Assembly (NCBI GenBank): GCA_000230955.3
Contig: CP007061.1
Coordinates: forward strand, 62,001-126,000
Reading direction: 5' to 3'
Source: Halobacterium sp. DL1
GTDB lineage: Archaea; Halobacteriota; Halobacteria; Halobacteriales; Halobacteriaceae
Length of the DNA stretch: 64,000 nt
Below are positions 18,489 through 25,772 of this stretch, one piece after another. Position 1 is the first letter of the stretch; every line of letters starts with the position of its first letter. A program made the translations under genes and the position numbers. The notes under the pieces were generated by a model. It searched no databases. It saw only the letters and a program-made list of their open reading frames with translations, and was not told the DNA's origin.

Positions 18489-19354
18489 CGGTATTCAAAG
18501 GTGGCGAGGCGATCAAAGAATTCCTCGAGGAGTTCGATAGCTGGCTGTCGGAGTCCGTGACGGTCTATCTCCTCGGCGGATCTGCGATGACGGTCCGGGG
18601 ATTGAAAGACCAAACCGAAGATATCGATCTTGCGGTAGGTGTTGTTTCTGAGTTCGAACACGTCTATCAGACGCTCACGTCACAGGGATTCACGGTTGTC
18701 GATGAACCAACAGAGTCGTTCGAGGGCGTCGGAAAAACCGTCGAACTGCATCACGACAAGCGCGGGTTTCGAATCGATATCTTCGAACAGCAAATCGTCG
18801 GGAAAGTCTGGATCACAGACCGGATGCGCGACCGGGCCGAAGAGTTCTGGACCGGGAGTTTCGTAACAGCGTTCATCCTCTCGGATGAGGATATGTTCCT
18901 GCTGAAAGCGGTTTCCGGCGGTGATCTAGCGAGTGGCCGTCGACGCGACATCGAAGATATGCGGAAATACGCCCAGCGTGGGCTGGACTATGAGTTGATT
19001 CTCACTGAGATCGACGAACAGCGACCGTTCAATACCGGCACGACTGAAGCACGGCAGATTCGTGATCGTTCGCATCCCCTATTCACTATCGAGATGGCAG
19101 TAAACTCACTGTCGGGGCTCCCAAACAAGTTCACCGCTCGTATCGCAGAGTTCGCGACGGAGTTCGAGGTCGAATATACCGTTCTGGGTGCTGTTGACGA
19201 TGGGATCGACAACGTCGAAGTACTTCGAGATAGAGTTCTCGCGAATGTGCGAGCACTTTCGGACGACCAGGAAGACACCGTCGATGAAGCGATTGATCGA
19301 CTAGTCGCAAAGCAGATTCTCGAGCGCGACGGAGATACAGTTCGACGCCGCTGA
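18485..19354 (+). CDS. DUF6036-type nucleotidyltransferase, likely toxin
   Basis: 289 residues. Nucleotidyltransferase-fold signature LLGGSAMTVRG...TEDIDLAVGV (about 30-56) with the paired acidic residues DID, a further FRIDIF acidic motif, then a helical C-terminal region. Together with the overlapping HTH gene it resembles AbiE or MenAT type toxin-antitoxin modules, in which the enzyme adds nucleotides to tRNA or another target. The substrate is unknown. It is followed 27 bp later by a convergent nuclease gene. Confidence 0.75.
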   Translation: MTVFKGGEAIKEFLEEFDSWLSESVTVYLLGGSAMTVRGLKDQTEDIDLAVGVVSEFEHVYQTLTSQGFTVVDEPTESFEGVGKTVELHHDKRGFRIDIFEQQIVGKVWITDRMRDRAEEFWTGSFVTAFILSDEDMFLLKAVSGGDLASGRRRDIEDMRKYAQRGLDYELILTEIDEQRPFNTGTTEARQIRDRSHPLFTIEMAVNSLSGLPNKFTARIAEFATEFEVEYTVLGAVDDGIDNVEVLRDRVLANVRALSDDQEDTVDEAIDRLVAKQILERDGDTVRRR

Positions 19355-19381
19355 GCAGGTACTACATGTTTGAGTACAGAC

Positions 19382-20746
19382 TTAGATGATGCCGCCACCC
19401 GCGAGCAGGACAATAACCGCCAGAAGCGCCACGACCACACTCCCTCCGGCCAGTAGCCTGTTCTCCATCGCTTTCTCGTGGAGGGGCATCGCCGCGTACT
19501 CCTCGCGGAACGCCTTGAGGTTCTGTTCGTCGTAGAAGTACTTCGTCTTCAACGCAAATCGCTCGGTGACCGCACACCCCGTACACACCGGCTCCTGCTC
19601 AAGCCGTTCGGTCTTGCTATGACTGTCGCAGGAGATTGCCCCGCAGTTCGGACAATACGTGTACGGCTCGTCGACGCCGCTCGTGTCACAGTGGACGCAC
19701 CGATGGATCCCGTCCTCGGCGGTCACTCTGGACGGACCCGCTGCGTAGTACTCGTAAGGATAGGTGTACTCCTGAAGGTCAGTGGTGTGCCGAACCTCGG
19801 GGAGATACACCGGCTCGATCGTCTGGACGGAGATGTCCGAGCGGTTCGGCTCGCAGGTCTTGTTGTATGTGACGTTGTTGTCGCCGGTGTAGGTCACCGT
19901 CGTCGTGTGGTGCTGCTGGAGCCGCTCGACGGCCCACTCCTTGTACTCGGTCTGCGTCTGGCCGAACCGGTTCTCCTCGACGTCGTCGAACACTGCTCCG
20001 AACTGCTCGGCGTCGAGATCGACCGTCGCATGGAGGTTCTCGGTGACCAGCGTCCCGACGTCTTCGTCGACGACCTGCGGCTGCCCGCGTTCGGCGTGGA
20101 CGACGAACCGCGTCCGGTCGTTGATCCGGTGGATGACACCCACCGACGTCTCGAAGACGGCGTTCGTGTCCGCGGTGACCGCGACCACTGGGCGGAACGT
20201 CACCGCCGAATGTGGTTCCGGGAGGTCGGCGCTCTCGATGTTCTCGATGTCGCGAAATGCCACCTCGACGGCCGCGTCGACGTCGGCGGCCGGATCGTAG
20301 GGACGTAGCGTCTCGTCGCAGAGAATCTCGATGCGGCCGTTGTAGAGGTCGAGGCCGATCTCGTCGGCGATCTCCCGGAGGTCCTCGCCATCGAGCAGTT
20401 CGATTGCGTGTGGGTCGTCGTTTTGCTGGAGGCGGTTTGCGTACTCCTGAGCAGGGTTCGTAAACCGGCCGGTCGTGACGACCATCCCGCGTTTGGGGCC
20501 GTCGAAGTCGAAGGTCGCTATGGCGGAGTGGAGCTTCTGGACGACGGGGCGTCCGACCGTCCCCGTGTGCTTACACTCGACGATGATCGCACGCCGCGTT
20601 CCGTCGACGACCTCCTCCATAAGGACATCGCGACCCTCGTCAGCCGTGCGGTCGGCCTGGCGGACGTTCTCGTAGCCGAGGTTACGGAACACGTCCTCGA
20701 TCACATCCTCGAACTCGAACCCCGAGAGATCGTCCAGTACAGCCAT
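19382..20746 (-). CDS. membrane-anchored Mrr-like restriction endonuclease with zinc ribbon
   Basis: 454 residues. The N-terminal PD-(D/E)XK domain of the Mrr type has FEDVIEDVFRNLGYENV, then DEGRDVLM and IVECKH (about 36-60), and Q-containing helix VQKLHSAI. The middle region is unassigned. Around residues 345-395 lie zinc-ribbon cysteines (CVHCDTSG...CPNCGAISC...CTGC). A single hydrophobic helix (about 430-450) near the C-terminus predicts membrane anchoring. Mrr enzymes cut modified foreign DNA. A membrane-tethered form could act on incoming DNA, which is inference. Confidence 0.82.
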   Translation of the reverse strand: MAVLDDLSGFEFEDVIEDVFRNLGYENVRQADRTADEGRDVLMEEVVDGTRRAIIVECKHTGTVGRPVVQKLHSAIATFDFDGPKRGMVVTTGRFTNPAQEYANRLQQNDDPHAIELLDGEDLREIADEIGLDLYNGRIEILCDETLRPYDPAADVDAAVEVAFRDIENIESADLPEPHSAVTFRPVVAVTADTNAVFETSVGVIHRINDRTRFVVHAERGQPQVVDEDVGTLVTENLHATVDLDAEQFGAVFDDVEENRFGQTQTEYKEWAVERLQQHHTTTVTYTGDNNVTYNKTCEPNRSDISVQTIEPVYLPEVRHTTDLQEYTYPYEYYAAGPSRVTAEDGIHRCVHCDTSGVDEPYTYCPNCGAISCDSHSKTERLEQEPVCTGCAVTERFALKTKYFYDEQNLKAFREEYAAMPLHEKAMENRLLAGGSVVVALLAVIVLLAGGGII

Positions 20747-20817
20747 TCCGAATTATGTGGACAGTACGTTGCAACTGTCAAATACGTTGCCGAACGCAGC
20801 CTCGTGTTGTTTTTGAA

Positions 20818-20838
20818 CCCCCGAGAGGGGTGCGGGGG
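20818..20838 (+). promoter_or_regulatory. hairpin leader
   Basis: TTTTTGAA then CCCCC / GGGGG around GAGAGGGGTGC, 31 bp before the ATG at 20869. The mirrored gene has the same leader at 63705-63724. Confidence 0.65.
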
Positions 20839-20868
20839 TGATCGAACGAACCTCCCGCGAACCAACCT

Positions 20869-21270
20869 ATGAGTGGAATCAGCGACCCACGCTCACACGT
20901 ACAGTCACGGACCTCGGCTGATCCCGACGTCATCTACGTCGGTTACCGTCGTCGAGGCCGCGCCATCGTCGAGAAGCAATCGGACCAAGAACAGCTCACG
21001 CCAGAGCGGAGTCTCGAGCTGGCGAATCACAGTCCTTCGGGCTTCGAATGGGGATATGGTGGCAGCGGGCCGGCCCAACTTGCACTCGCCCTCCTGCTCG
21101 ATTACACGGATGACGAAGCGGTCGCCCTCGACCACTACCAAGAGTTCAAAACCGAGGTCGTGAGCCAACTGGACTGCGCAGGGTCTGCTGGACGCTGGCG
21201 ACTCACCGGAGCCGAGATCGACGCAGTCCTTCGCGAAACACCCGGCGAGCCGGCCGCACCGTCCATCTAA
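20869..21270 (+). CDS. DUF6166-family protein
   Basis: 133 residues. It has the recognisable block LANHSPSGFEWGYGGSGPAQLALALLLDY of DUF6166, preceded by a YVGYRRRGRAIVE strand. Function unknown; the family is common on haloarchaeal plasmids and in some bacteria. It opens a module of six genes in the order DUF6166, DUF7389, 73-residue protein, DUF6610, 115-residue protein, ArdC-like, which is repeated inverted at 63674-59816. The next gene starts 23 bp on without a hairpin leader, so these two share one transcript. Confidence 0.82.
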   Translation: MSGISDPRSHVQSRTSADPDVIYVGYRRRGRAIVEKQSDQEQLTPERSLELANHSPSGFEWGYGGSGPAQLALALLLDYTDDEAVALDHYQEFKTEVVSQLDCAGSAGRWRLTGAEIDAVLRETPGEPAAPSI

Positions 21271-21293
21271 ATACTAATCACCGAAAGCAACCC

Positions 21294-21572
21294 ATGTCAG
21301 AACATACCCAACCATCTCGTGCAGATGATGAACCGGCTGAATCGAGCGAACAGACGACACGAACGGAGTACGTCGAACGCAGTGATGTCGGCGTCTCCCT
21401 CACAGTGAAGCTCAAACGTGGAACCGGTACCAGGGATCAGGACGAGGTAATCGCGAAAGCGAAAGGCAAGACCCTCGAAGACGCTCGCGAGGACATGGAG
21501 GTTCTTCGGGAATATATCCATGATCTCGCAGAGGATGCCCGCCAGATCCAACCCGAGGAAGAAGACGGGTAA
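21294..21572 (+). CDS. DUF7389-type small protein
   Basis: 92 residues with an acidic, disordered N-terminus, then YVERSDVGVSLTVKLKRGTGTRDQDEV and a helical tail with TLEDAREDMEVLREYIHDLAED. I recognise the haloarchaeal DUF7389 pattern; no function is known. A two-strand plus helix layout suggests a small alpha/beta fold. The mirrored copy is 62971-63249. Confidence 0.75.
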   Translation: MSEHTQPSRADDEPAESSEQTTRTEYVERSDVGVSLTVKLKRGTGTRDQDEVIAKAKGKTLEDAREDMEVLREYIHDLAEDARQIQPEEEDG

Positions 21573-21592
21573 CGGCGAGGGCTGTATTTTGT

Positions 21593-21614
21593 CGCCTCAG
21601 TAGTGGTGGAGGCG
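21593..21614 (+). promoter_or_regulatory. hairpin leader
   Basis: TTTTGT then CGCCTC / GAGGCG (6 bp) around AGTAGTGGTG, 7 bp before the GTG at 21622. Conserved in the mirror copy at 62929-62950. Confidence 0.55.
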
Positions 21615-21621
21615 ATCATCA

Positions 21622-21843
21622 GTGAGCAATCCAGATAGTCAAACAACAGACTCAAGCGAGCTTTCGCCAGAACAGCGGCTCGAGCCCCCGAATACGCGAC
21701 TCATCAACGCTGGTATCGCGACGATTCACGACATGGAGACGCTCCGAGCCTGCGTCGCCTACGAGAATGCTAACCAGAACCGGACGCATATTCTGCGACG
21801 CCTCGAGTGGAAGGCTAGGGGGCTCCGTGAGGACAAGGAGTAG
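21622..21843 (+). CDS. hypothetical protein, 73 residues
   Basis: Begins at GTG 21622 and is acidic. It has the segment PPNTRLINAGIATIHDMETLRACVAYENANQNR, which recalls a helix-hairpin-helix-like or coiled helical fold; the mirrored protein (62700-62921) is about 80% identical. No further assignment. It lies between two structured intergenic regions. Confidence 0.7.
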   Translation: MSNPDSQTTDSSELSPEQRLEPPNTRLINAGIATIHDMETLRACVAYENANQNRTHILRRLEWKARGLREDKE

Positions 21844-21852
21844 ATTCCGGTC

Positions 21853-21893
21853 TTAACCAACAATCCAGAGTTGTATCACTAATTGTTGGTTAA
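21853..21893. repeat. TTAACCAACA inverted repeat, copy 2
   Basis: Perfect 11-bp arms TTAACCAACAA and complement with a 19-bp spacer, directly after the 73-residue gene. The mirror position (62649-62690) keeps the arms while the spacer has diverged. Confidence 0.9.
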
Positions 21894-21917
21894 TAAGATG
21901 TAGTCCCGGTTTTTCGA

Positions 21918-21938
21918 GCCCCTGAATGGGTGTGGGGC
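21918..21938 (+). promoter_or_regulatory. hairpin leader
   Basis: TTTTTCGA then GCCCC / GGGGC around TGAATGGGTGT, 28 bp before the ATG at 21967. Confidence 0.65.
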
Positions 21939-21966
21939 GGCCAGCAGCGGCCTCGCAAGCCCAGTC

Positions 21967-22968
21967 ATGTCCCTTGATCTGAGTGCAACTTCCAACACGG
22001 CTAGTGAAATCGCTGCCGCCAGACAAGCCGACGTCGTGGCCTTCCTCCATCGAGCGCCGTTCACCCTGGATGCCTATAAGGTCGGATTCCTACCCGGGTT
22101 CCGAGAGGACTGTGGATACCAGCAGACCCAGTATCAGGACCTGAATATCCCCGTCGGAATGCTCGACAACGACTTCCGGAACCCCGATCTGGATCGATTC
22201 GTTGATCGGTTCTTCGAGCACGAACCTCGGGTCGGTGTCATAGGCGATGTCTACGAATGCGACGGCGTCGACGCCCACGTCGCCGCCGCTCGCGAGATTC
22301 AGGCCAGCTACCCCGAGGCCGAGCTCATTATCGTCCCGAAGTCACGATCGGTGATCGACGCGATTCCGGAGGACCTCGTCCTTGGCTACTCGCGAGGCTA
22401 TGCTGACCGGTTGGCTCACGAGTTCTCCGACCCAGCCGATTGGAGAGGGCGGCGCGTCCACATCCTCGGTGGGAGCCCGCCCAAGCAGCTCGACTCCATT
22501 CGACAGCTGACCCGACCGACACTCACCGACGAGCCACCGGCCGACATCGTCGGCGTCGACTGGAACGGGTTGCATCGTGGCGCACAGTTCGGTGAATTCT
22601 GGACGGCCGACGGCTGGGACGACAGCGGTCGCGACGCCGACCACGTCACCGTACGAAAGACGGTGCGCCACAGCCTTGCCCGCGTCCGTGAGTTTTGGAG
22701 GACCCACGGAATCTGGCCCGAATCGACACCGCAAGACGAGGGGCTCAACGTCGAGTACGAGGGACCGAGTCCTGCCGATCTCGAGGGCGCCGCCTGTTCC
22801 GAGTGCGGGGCGAACGTCTGGCGAACTCGCCGCGGCCCGTACGTCGCCGAATACGATACCGGCGCAATCTGTGGATACTGCAGCTACGAGTGCTACTTCA
22901 GTCACCGTCACCGGAACAACCTGGAGGAAATCGCCGGCGAGCAGAGCGTCTACATCCCGCCGGCGTGA
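21967..22968 (+). CDS. DUF6610-family protein with C-terminal zinc finger
   Basis: 333 residues. It has a TIM-barrel-like pattern reminiscent of tRNA-guanine transglycosylase relatives (GFREDCGYQ, PVGMLDNDFRNPDLDRF, VLGYSRGYADRL, HILGGSPPKQL) and a C-terminal CSECGANVW...CGYCSYECYFSH zinc finger. I recognise it as DUF6610; a base-exchange activity is speculative. The 3' half and the following intergenic bases are nearly identical to the mirror copy at 61575-62576, while the 5' half has diverged more, as expected after gene conversion. Confidence 0.78.
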   Translation: MSLDLSATSNTASEIAAARQADVVAFLHRAPFTLDAYKVGFLPGFREDCGYQQTQYQDLNIPVGMLDNDFRNPDLDRFVDRFFEHEPRVGVIGDVYECDGVDAHVAAAREIQASYPEAELIIVPKSRSVIDAIPEDLVLGYSRGYADRLAHEFSDPADWRGRRVHILGGSPPKQLDSIRQLTRPTLTDEPPADIVGVDWNGLHRGAQFGEFWTADGWDDSGRDADHVTVRKTVRHSLARVREFWRTHGIWPESTPQDEGLNVEYEGPSPADLEGAACSECGANVWRTRRGPYVAEYDTGAICGYCSYECYFSHRHRNNLEEIAGEQSVYIPPA

Positions 22969-22988
22969 CTTCGCGACCTGTTTTTCGT

Positions 22989-23008
22989 GCCCCAGAGAGG
23001 GCGAGGGC
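22989..23008 (+). promoter_or_regulatory. hairpin leader
   Basis: TTTTTCGT then GCCC / GGGC around a purine-rich loop with GAGAGGGCGA, 29 bp before the GTG at 23038. Confidence 0.55.
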
Positions 23009-23037
23009 TCCATCAAGAGTCCTCAGAGGTGATTCCA

Positions 23038-23385
23038 GTGAGTCAACAACAGAGTCCCGACAACGTCTCGATCGACGAGATCCCGGTCGATATCGACACC
23101 ACGCAATCAGCGGAGGTCGAACCTGTCGATATCCCCGACGAAATCGAATCCATCACCCGTGGGCTCGCCGGTGAGCAGCCGCCGACGAATCCGCTGGTCG
23201 TGCTGAAAGCGGCCCGGTGGTGGTACATTCACGGCAAGGGCGGCACGGATCCCGCCTTTCGATGGGCTATCGAGTGGGCGCGGCACCTCGCGACCGACAC
23301 GCCCAGCGACGTTGAGCGCTTCGACGAGTTCCTCGAGTACCTCGTCACGGTCGGCTTCGCTGACGAACCCCACGAACTCCGGTAA
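23038..23385 (+). CDS. hypothetical protein, 115 residues
   Basis: Start GTG 23038 after a GAGGTGATTC Shine-Dalgarno-like stretch. The N-terminus is acidic and repetitive (SIDEIPVDIDTTQSAEVEPVDI). The conserved core ESITRGLAGEQPPTNPLVVLKAARWWYIHGKGGTDPAFRWAIEW is probably helical. The mirror copy at 61152-61499 is very similar. Family not recognised. Confidence 0.72.
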   Translation: MSQQQSPDNVSIDEIPVDIDTTQSAEVEPVDIPDEIESITRGLAGEQPPTNPLVVLKAARWWYIHGKGGTDPAFRWAIEWARHLATDTPSDVERFDEFLEYLVTVGFADEPHELR

Positions 23386-23403
23386 CCGCGAGAGCGGTTT
23401 TTT
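23386..23403 (+). terminator. intrinsic-type terminator
   Basis: CCGC GAGA GCGG followed by six T, starting at the base after the stop. The T-run also serves as the T-tract of the next hairpin leader. Confidence 0.55.
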
Positions 23404-23405
23404 GT

Positions 23406-23428
23406 GCGCCCCAGAGGGGGTGCGGCGC
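23406..23428 (+). promoter_or_regulatory. hairpin leader
   Basis: TTTTTTGT then GCGCC / GGCGC around CCAGAGGGGGTGC, 46 bp before the ATG at 23474. Confidence 0.65.
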
Positions 23429-23473
23429 GTCCTGAACAGACGCAGTCGCCGTGAACTTGATTCGGTGAACACA

Positions 23474-24412
23474 ATGGCTACGACTAGTACCTCGTCGGTC
23501 TCCTTCGAGGAGACCGACACGCGAGACGACGAGATGAACAGTACGATCGAACAGTGGATCGACGAGCTCGTCGCCGGCGTCGACGACGCGCAGGCCAGCG
23601 AAGAGTTCCAGGAGTGGCTCGACGTCCAGAGTCGCTTCCACGACTACTCCTACCGGAATACGCTCCTCATCAAGCGCCAGTATCCAGAAGCGAGCCGGGT
23701 GGCGGGCTACCGGACGTGGCAGGAGGAGTTCGACCGCCACGTCACGGAGGGCGAGTCGGCCATCTGGATCTGGGCACCGATCATCACGAAACAGTGCCCG
23801 GAGTGCGAGAACTCGCCGAGCTACCACGAGAACAGTGACTGTGACTACGACGAGACACCGCCTGAAGAGTGGTCGAAGGGACTCGTTGGATTCAGACCCG
23901 CATCGGTGTTTGACATCTCCCAGACCGACGGTGAGCCGCTCCCCGACCTCGACACAGAGGCGACCGGGGACGCCGGCGACCTTGTTAGCCAATTGACCGA
24001 CGCTGCTGACGAGATCGGCGTGACGGTGCGGATCGTTCCAGCCGAGGAGTGGACGCACGGGGAGGCGAAGGGTATCTGCGAGCAGCTGAGCCTCGTCGAC
24101 GTCCAGCCGCTCGTCGAGGTGCGCGATCGGGAGAACGAGGCCGACCTCGCGCGGACGCTGATCCACGAGTACGCCCACGCCTTGCTCCACTTCGACGTCG
24201 ACGACGACACCGAGCGGTCGAAACGCGAAGTCGAGGCCGAAGCCGTCGCGTACGTCGTCGGGCGCTACTGCGGACTCGACACCAGTGGGTCGGCATTCTA
24301 CCTCGCAGCCTGGGAGTCGGACGATCCCGAGGTCGTTCGCGAGCGGCTTGGACGGATCAGTCGGACGGCAGAGGAACTCATCGACGTGCTCGAAGAGCCA
24401 CCTGCTCGCTAA
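23474..24412 (+). CDS. ArdC-like protein with zinc metallopeptidase motif
   Basis: 312 residues. The N-terminal ArdC-type ssDNA-binding domain (FQEWLDVQSRFHDYSYRNTLLI...VAGYRTWQEEF...IWIWAPII) carries an inserted zinc knuckle CPECENSPSYHENSDCDYD. The C-terminal domain has HEYAHALLH (near residue 231) and downstream EAEAVAYVVGRYCGLD, the IrrE/ImmA-type zincin signature. ArdC proteins protect incoming plasmid DNA against restriction during transfer, so this points to a conjugative or mobilisable plasmid. The mirrored paralogue is 59816-60745. Confidence 0.88.
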   Translation: MATTSTSSVSFEETDTRDDEMNSTIEQWIDELVAGVDDAQASEEFQEWLDVQSRFHDYSYRNTLLIKRQYPEASRVAGYRTWQEEFDRHVTEGESAIWIWAPIITKQCPECENSPSYHENSDCDYDETPPEEWSKGLVGFRPASVFDISQTDGEPLPDLDTEATGDAGDLVSQLTDAADEIGVTVRIVPAEEWTHGEAKGICEQLSLVDVQPLVEVRDRENEADLARTLIHEYAHALLHFDVDDDTERSKREVEAEAVAYVVGRYCGLDTSGSAFYLAAWESDDPEVVRERLGRISRTAEELIDVLEEPPAR

Positions 24413-24417
24413 ACTGG

Positions 24418-24459
24418 TTAACCAACAGATTGCTGGGATCTCCCTCTTTCGTTGGTTAA
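24418..24459. repeat. TTAACCAACA inverted repeat, copy 3
   Basis: Arms TTAACCAAC (24418-24426) and GTTGGTTAA (24451-24459), 5 bp after the ArdC-like stop. The mirror equivalent is 59757-59798. Confidence 0.88.
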
Positions 24460-24466
24460 GTTTTCT

Positions 24467-24490
24467 GCGCCCGCAGAGGGGCGAAGGCGC
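24467..24490 (+). promoter_or_regulatory. orphan hairpin leader
   Basis: TTTTCT then GCGCC / GGCGC around a loop with GCAGAGGGGCGAA. In the mirror copy the matching leader precedes the SWIM-protein gene. Here no gene follows, and homology ends about 20 bp later, so this is a duplication breakpoint. Confidence 0.6.
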
Positions 24491-24712
24491 ATTCTCACCT
24501 CCGTCGAGAGCGTCTTAATTTCTGTCAAGGGCGTATTCCACGGGGCGCAGAAAACTACAGACAGCGGTGAGGACAGCCTAGGTACCGACACATCGTCGTT
24601 AGTGACCACAGCTGCGTGATGGCCACTCACGACTCACAGTCAGGCACCCGCCTCGGAGAAGTACTTCCACTCTGCTTGCCCGAACTATAAGCCACAGAGT
24701 CTCTAATTTTGA
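24491..24712. other. intergenic stretch without a gene
   Basis: About 220 bp after the lost-gene breakpoint. I see no open frame with coding character. CTATAAG near 24685 is a candidate TATA box for the structured RNA that follows. Confidence 0.4.
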
Positions 24713-24784
24713 AGAGAGGGAGCAAAGCTGGGTCAGTCTCACCGACCGGACCAGCTCTAAAGCAGTGTCACACGCTCCCTCTCT
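24713..24784 (+). ncRNA. predicted branched stem-loop leader RNA
   Basis: Perfect 11-bp outer stem AGAGAGGGAGC / GCTCCCTCTCT (24713-24723, 24774-24784) encloses a second stem AGCTGG / CCAGCT with inner GGTC / GACC. CGAACTATAAG about 25 bp upstream would start the transcript at the base of the outer stem. It ends 29 bp before the zinc-protein ATG at 24814. No known riboswitch family is recognised. Confidence 0.4.
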
Positions 24785-24813
24785 CCCTCGAAGTAGCCCG
24801 TGAACTCGTGAGA

Positions 24814-24981
24814 ATGACACCTGATGACCCAGAGACAGTCCGTGGCGACTGCTCGTTCTGCGGCGAGACAGTCACGGGTAGGCACGCAATCATCCACTAT
24901 GAGACTGCTGGCGGTGACCCGTGCGTGTGGGCCGAATGTCCAAGCTGTGGCGAGATCGTTGACCCCACCAATGCTCAGTAA
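24814..24981 (+). CDS. small zinc-binding protein
   Basis: 55 residues from ATG 24814 with CSFCGETV...CPSCGEIV, two CxxC knuckles forming a zinc ribbon. It overlaps the next zinc-ribbon gene by 11 bp, so the two are cotranscribed. The predicted structured leader lies upstream. Similar to small haloarchaeal putative zinc-binding proteins; role unknown. Confidence 0.7.
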   Translation: MTPDDPETVRGDCSFCGETVTGRHAIIHYETAGGDPCVWAECPSCGEIVDPTNAQ

Positions 24982-25126
24982 ACAGTTCATTCAACAGATC
25001 GTCAGGCTTGACTCGTCATCGACAGCGCACCACGAGTGCCGTCACTGTGGATACAGCGTGGAGAAGGACGTCGCTGAATGTCCACAGTGTGGCTCTCACG
25101 AGATTGCGGCCTACGACCTGGAGTAA
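24971..25126 (+). CDS. small zinc-ribbon protein
   Basis: 51 residues from ATG 24971. CRHCGYSVEKDVAECPQCGSHEI is a compact zinc ribbon. A close relative with CRHCGTTL...CPTCGGEDV lies at 60902-61057 in the mirrored module. Overlap with the preceding gene in another frame supports coupling. Confidence 0.72.
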   Translation: MLSKQFIQQIVRLDSSSTAHHECRHCGYSVEKDVAECPQCGSHEIAAYDLE

Positions 25127-25164
25127 TTGCTGAAGGGCTCACAGTTGGTGGAAGGAGTCCAATA

Positions 25165-25212
25165 CCTTATGTAGCATCTGAGGGCTAAAGTGGCTCCAAT
25201 TGTTACATAAGG
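25165..25212. promoter_or_regulatory. inverted repeat before the DUF6788 gene
   Basis: Perfect arms CCTTATGTA and TACATAAGG with a 30-bp spacer; the right arm ends 1 bp before the ATG at 25214. Candidate operator or translational control site. Confidence 0.45.
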
Positions 25213-25213
25213 C

Positions 25214-25561
25214 ATGGAGCAGCCGTCACCACCCACCTCGCTCCCGAAGTATCTCGCGGAAGGGCTCCCAAAGCAGGATACAGAGACACTCTACGAGATA
25301 CAGAGCTACGTTGAGTCACTCATCGAGTATCGCGACCAGTCAGTTGACGCCGACGAACTGCCCGAGGCTGCCGAGCCCGTCGACGAGCCCGATAGCGGGG
25401 ACAACGGAACCGTCGTCAAAGAGAAAGTCACCTGTGGCGACGACAGTTGCAAGTGCACCAGCGGAGATCCCGCGGATATACACGGCCCGTATCTCTATCG
25501 CTATTATCGTGAAAATGGGACGATGAAATCGGAGTACATCGGGAAACCAAGAAGTGAGTAG
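25214..25561 (+). CDS. DUF6788-type protein
   Basis: 115 residues. The helical N-terminal half (LPKYLAEGLPKQDTETLYEIQSYVESLIEYRD) is followed by an acidic linker and a C-terminal beta module with CGDDSCKCTSGDPADIHGPYLYRYYRENGTMKSEYIGK. The Cys cluster and HGPYLYRYYRE pattern are typical of DUF6788. A relative at 58496-58819 lacks the cysteines. Function unknown. Confidence 0.78.
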   Translation: MEQPSPPTSLPKYLAEGLPKQDTETLYEIQSYVESLIEYRDQSVDADELPEAAEPVDEPDSGDNGTVVKEKVTCGDDSCKCTSGDPADIHGPYLYRYYRENGTMKSEYIGKPRSE

Positions 25562-25673
25562 CGGTGAGTCGGTCGACGTAACGAGGAGAACACGCCACGG
25601 TCGACGTCGACTAACGAGCATCTCGGGGAGAGATACGCTTTTCACTGTACGCACACCTAGATAACGGTATACG

Positions 25674-25772
25674 ATGAACTGGGACAGTGAGCGAGAGATG
25701 GCGAAAGACGTCGAGGAGAACGAGGAACTGTACGAGGCGCTCGCAGACAACGACACCGACGACGACGAGTAA
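25674..25772 (+). CDS. 32-residue acidic peptide
   Basis: ATG 25674 to TAA 25772, MNWDSEREMAKDVEENEELY then a poly-acidic tail. It lies convergent to and directly abutting the Fic gene. It could be a tiny regulator or antitoxin, but only the coding pattern and position support it. A TATA-like TAGATAACGGTATA region lies upstream. Confidence 0.4.
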   Translation: MNWDSEREMAKDVEENEELYEALADNDTDDDE

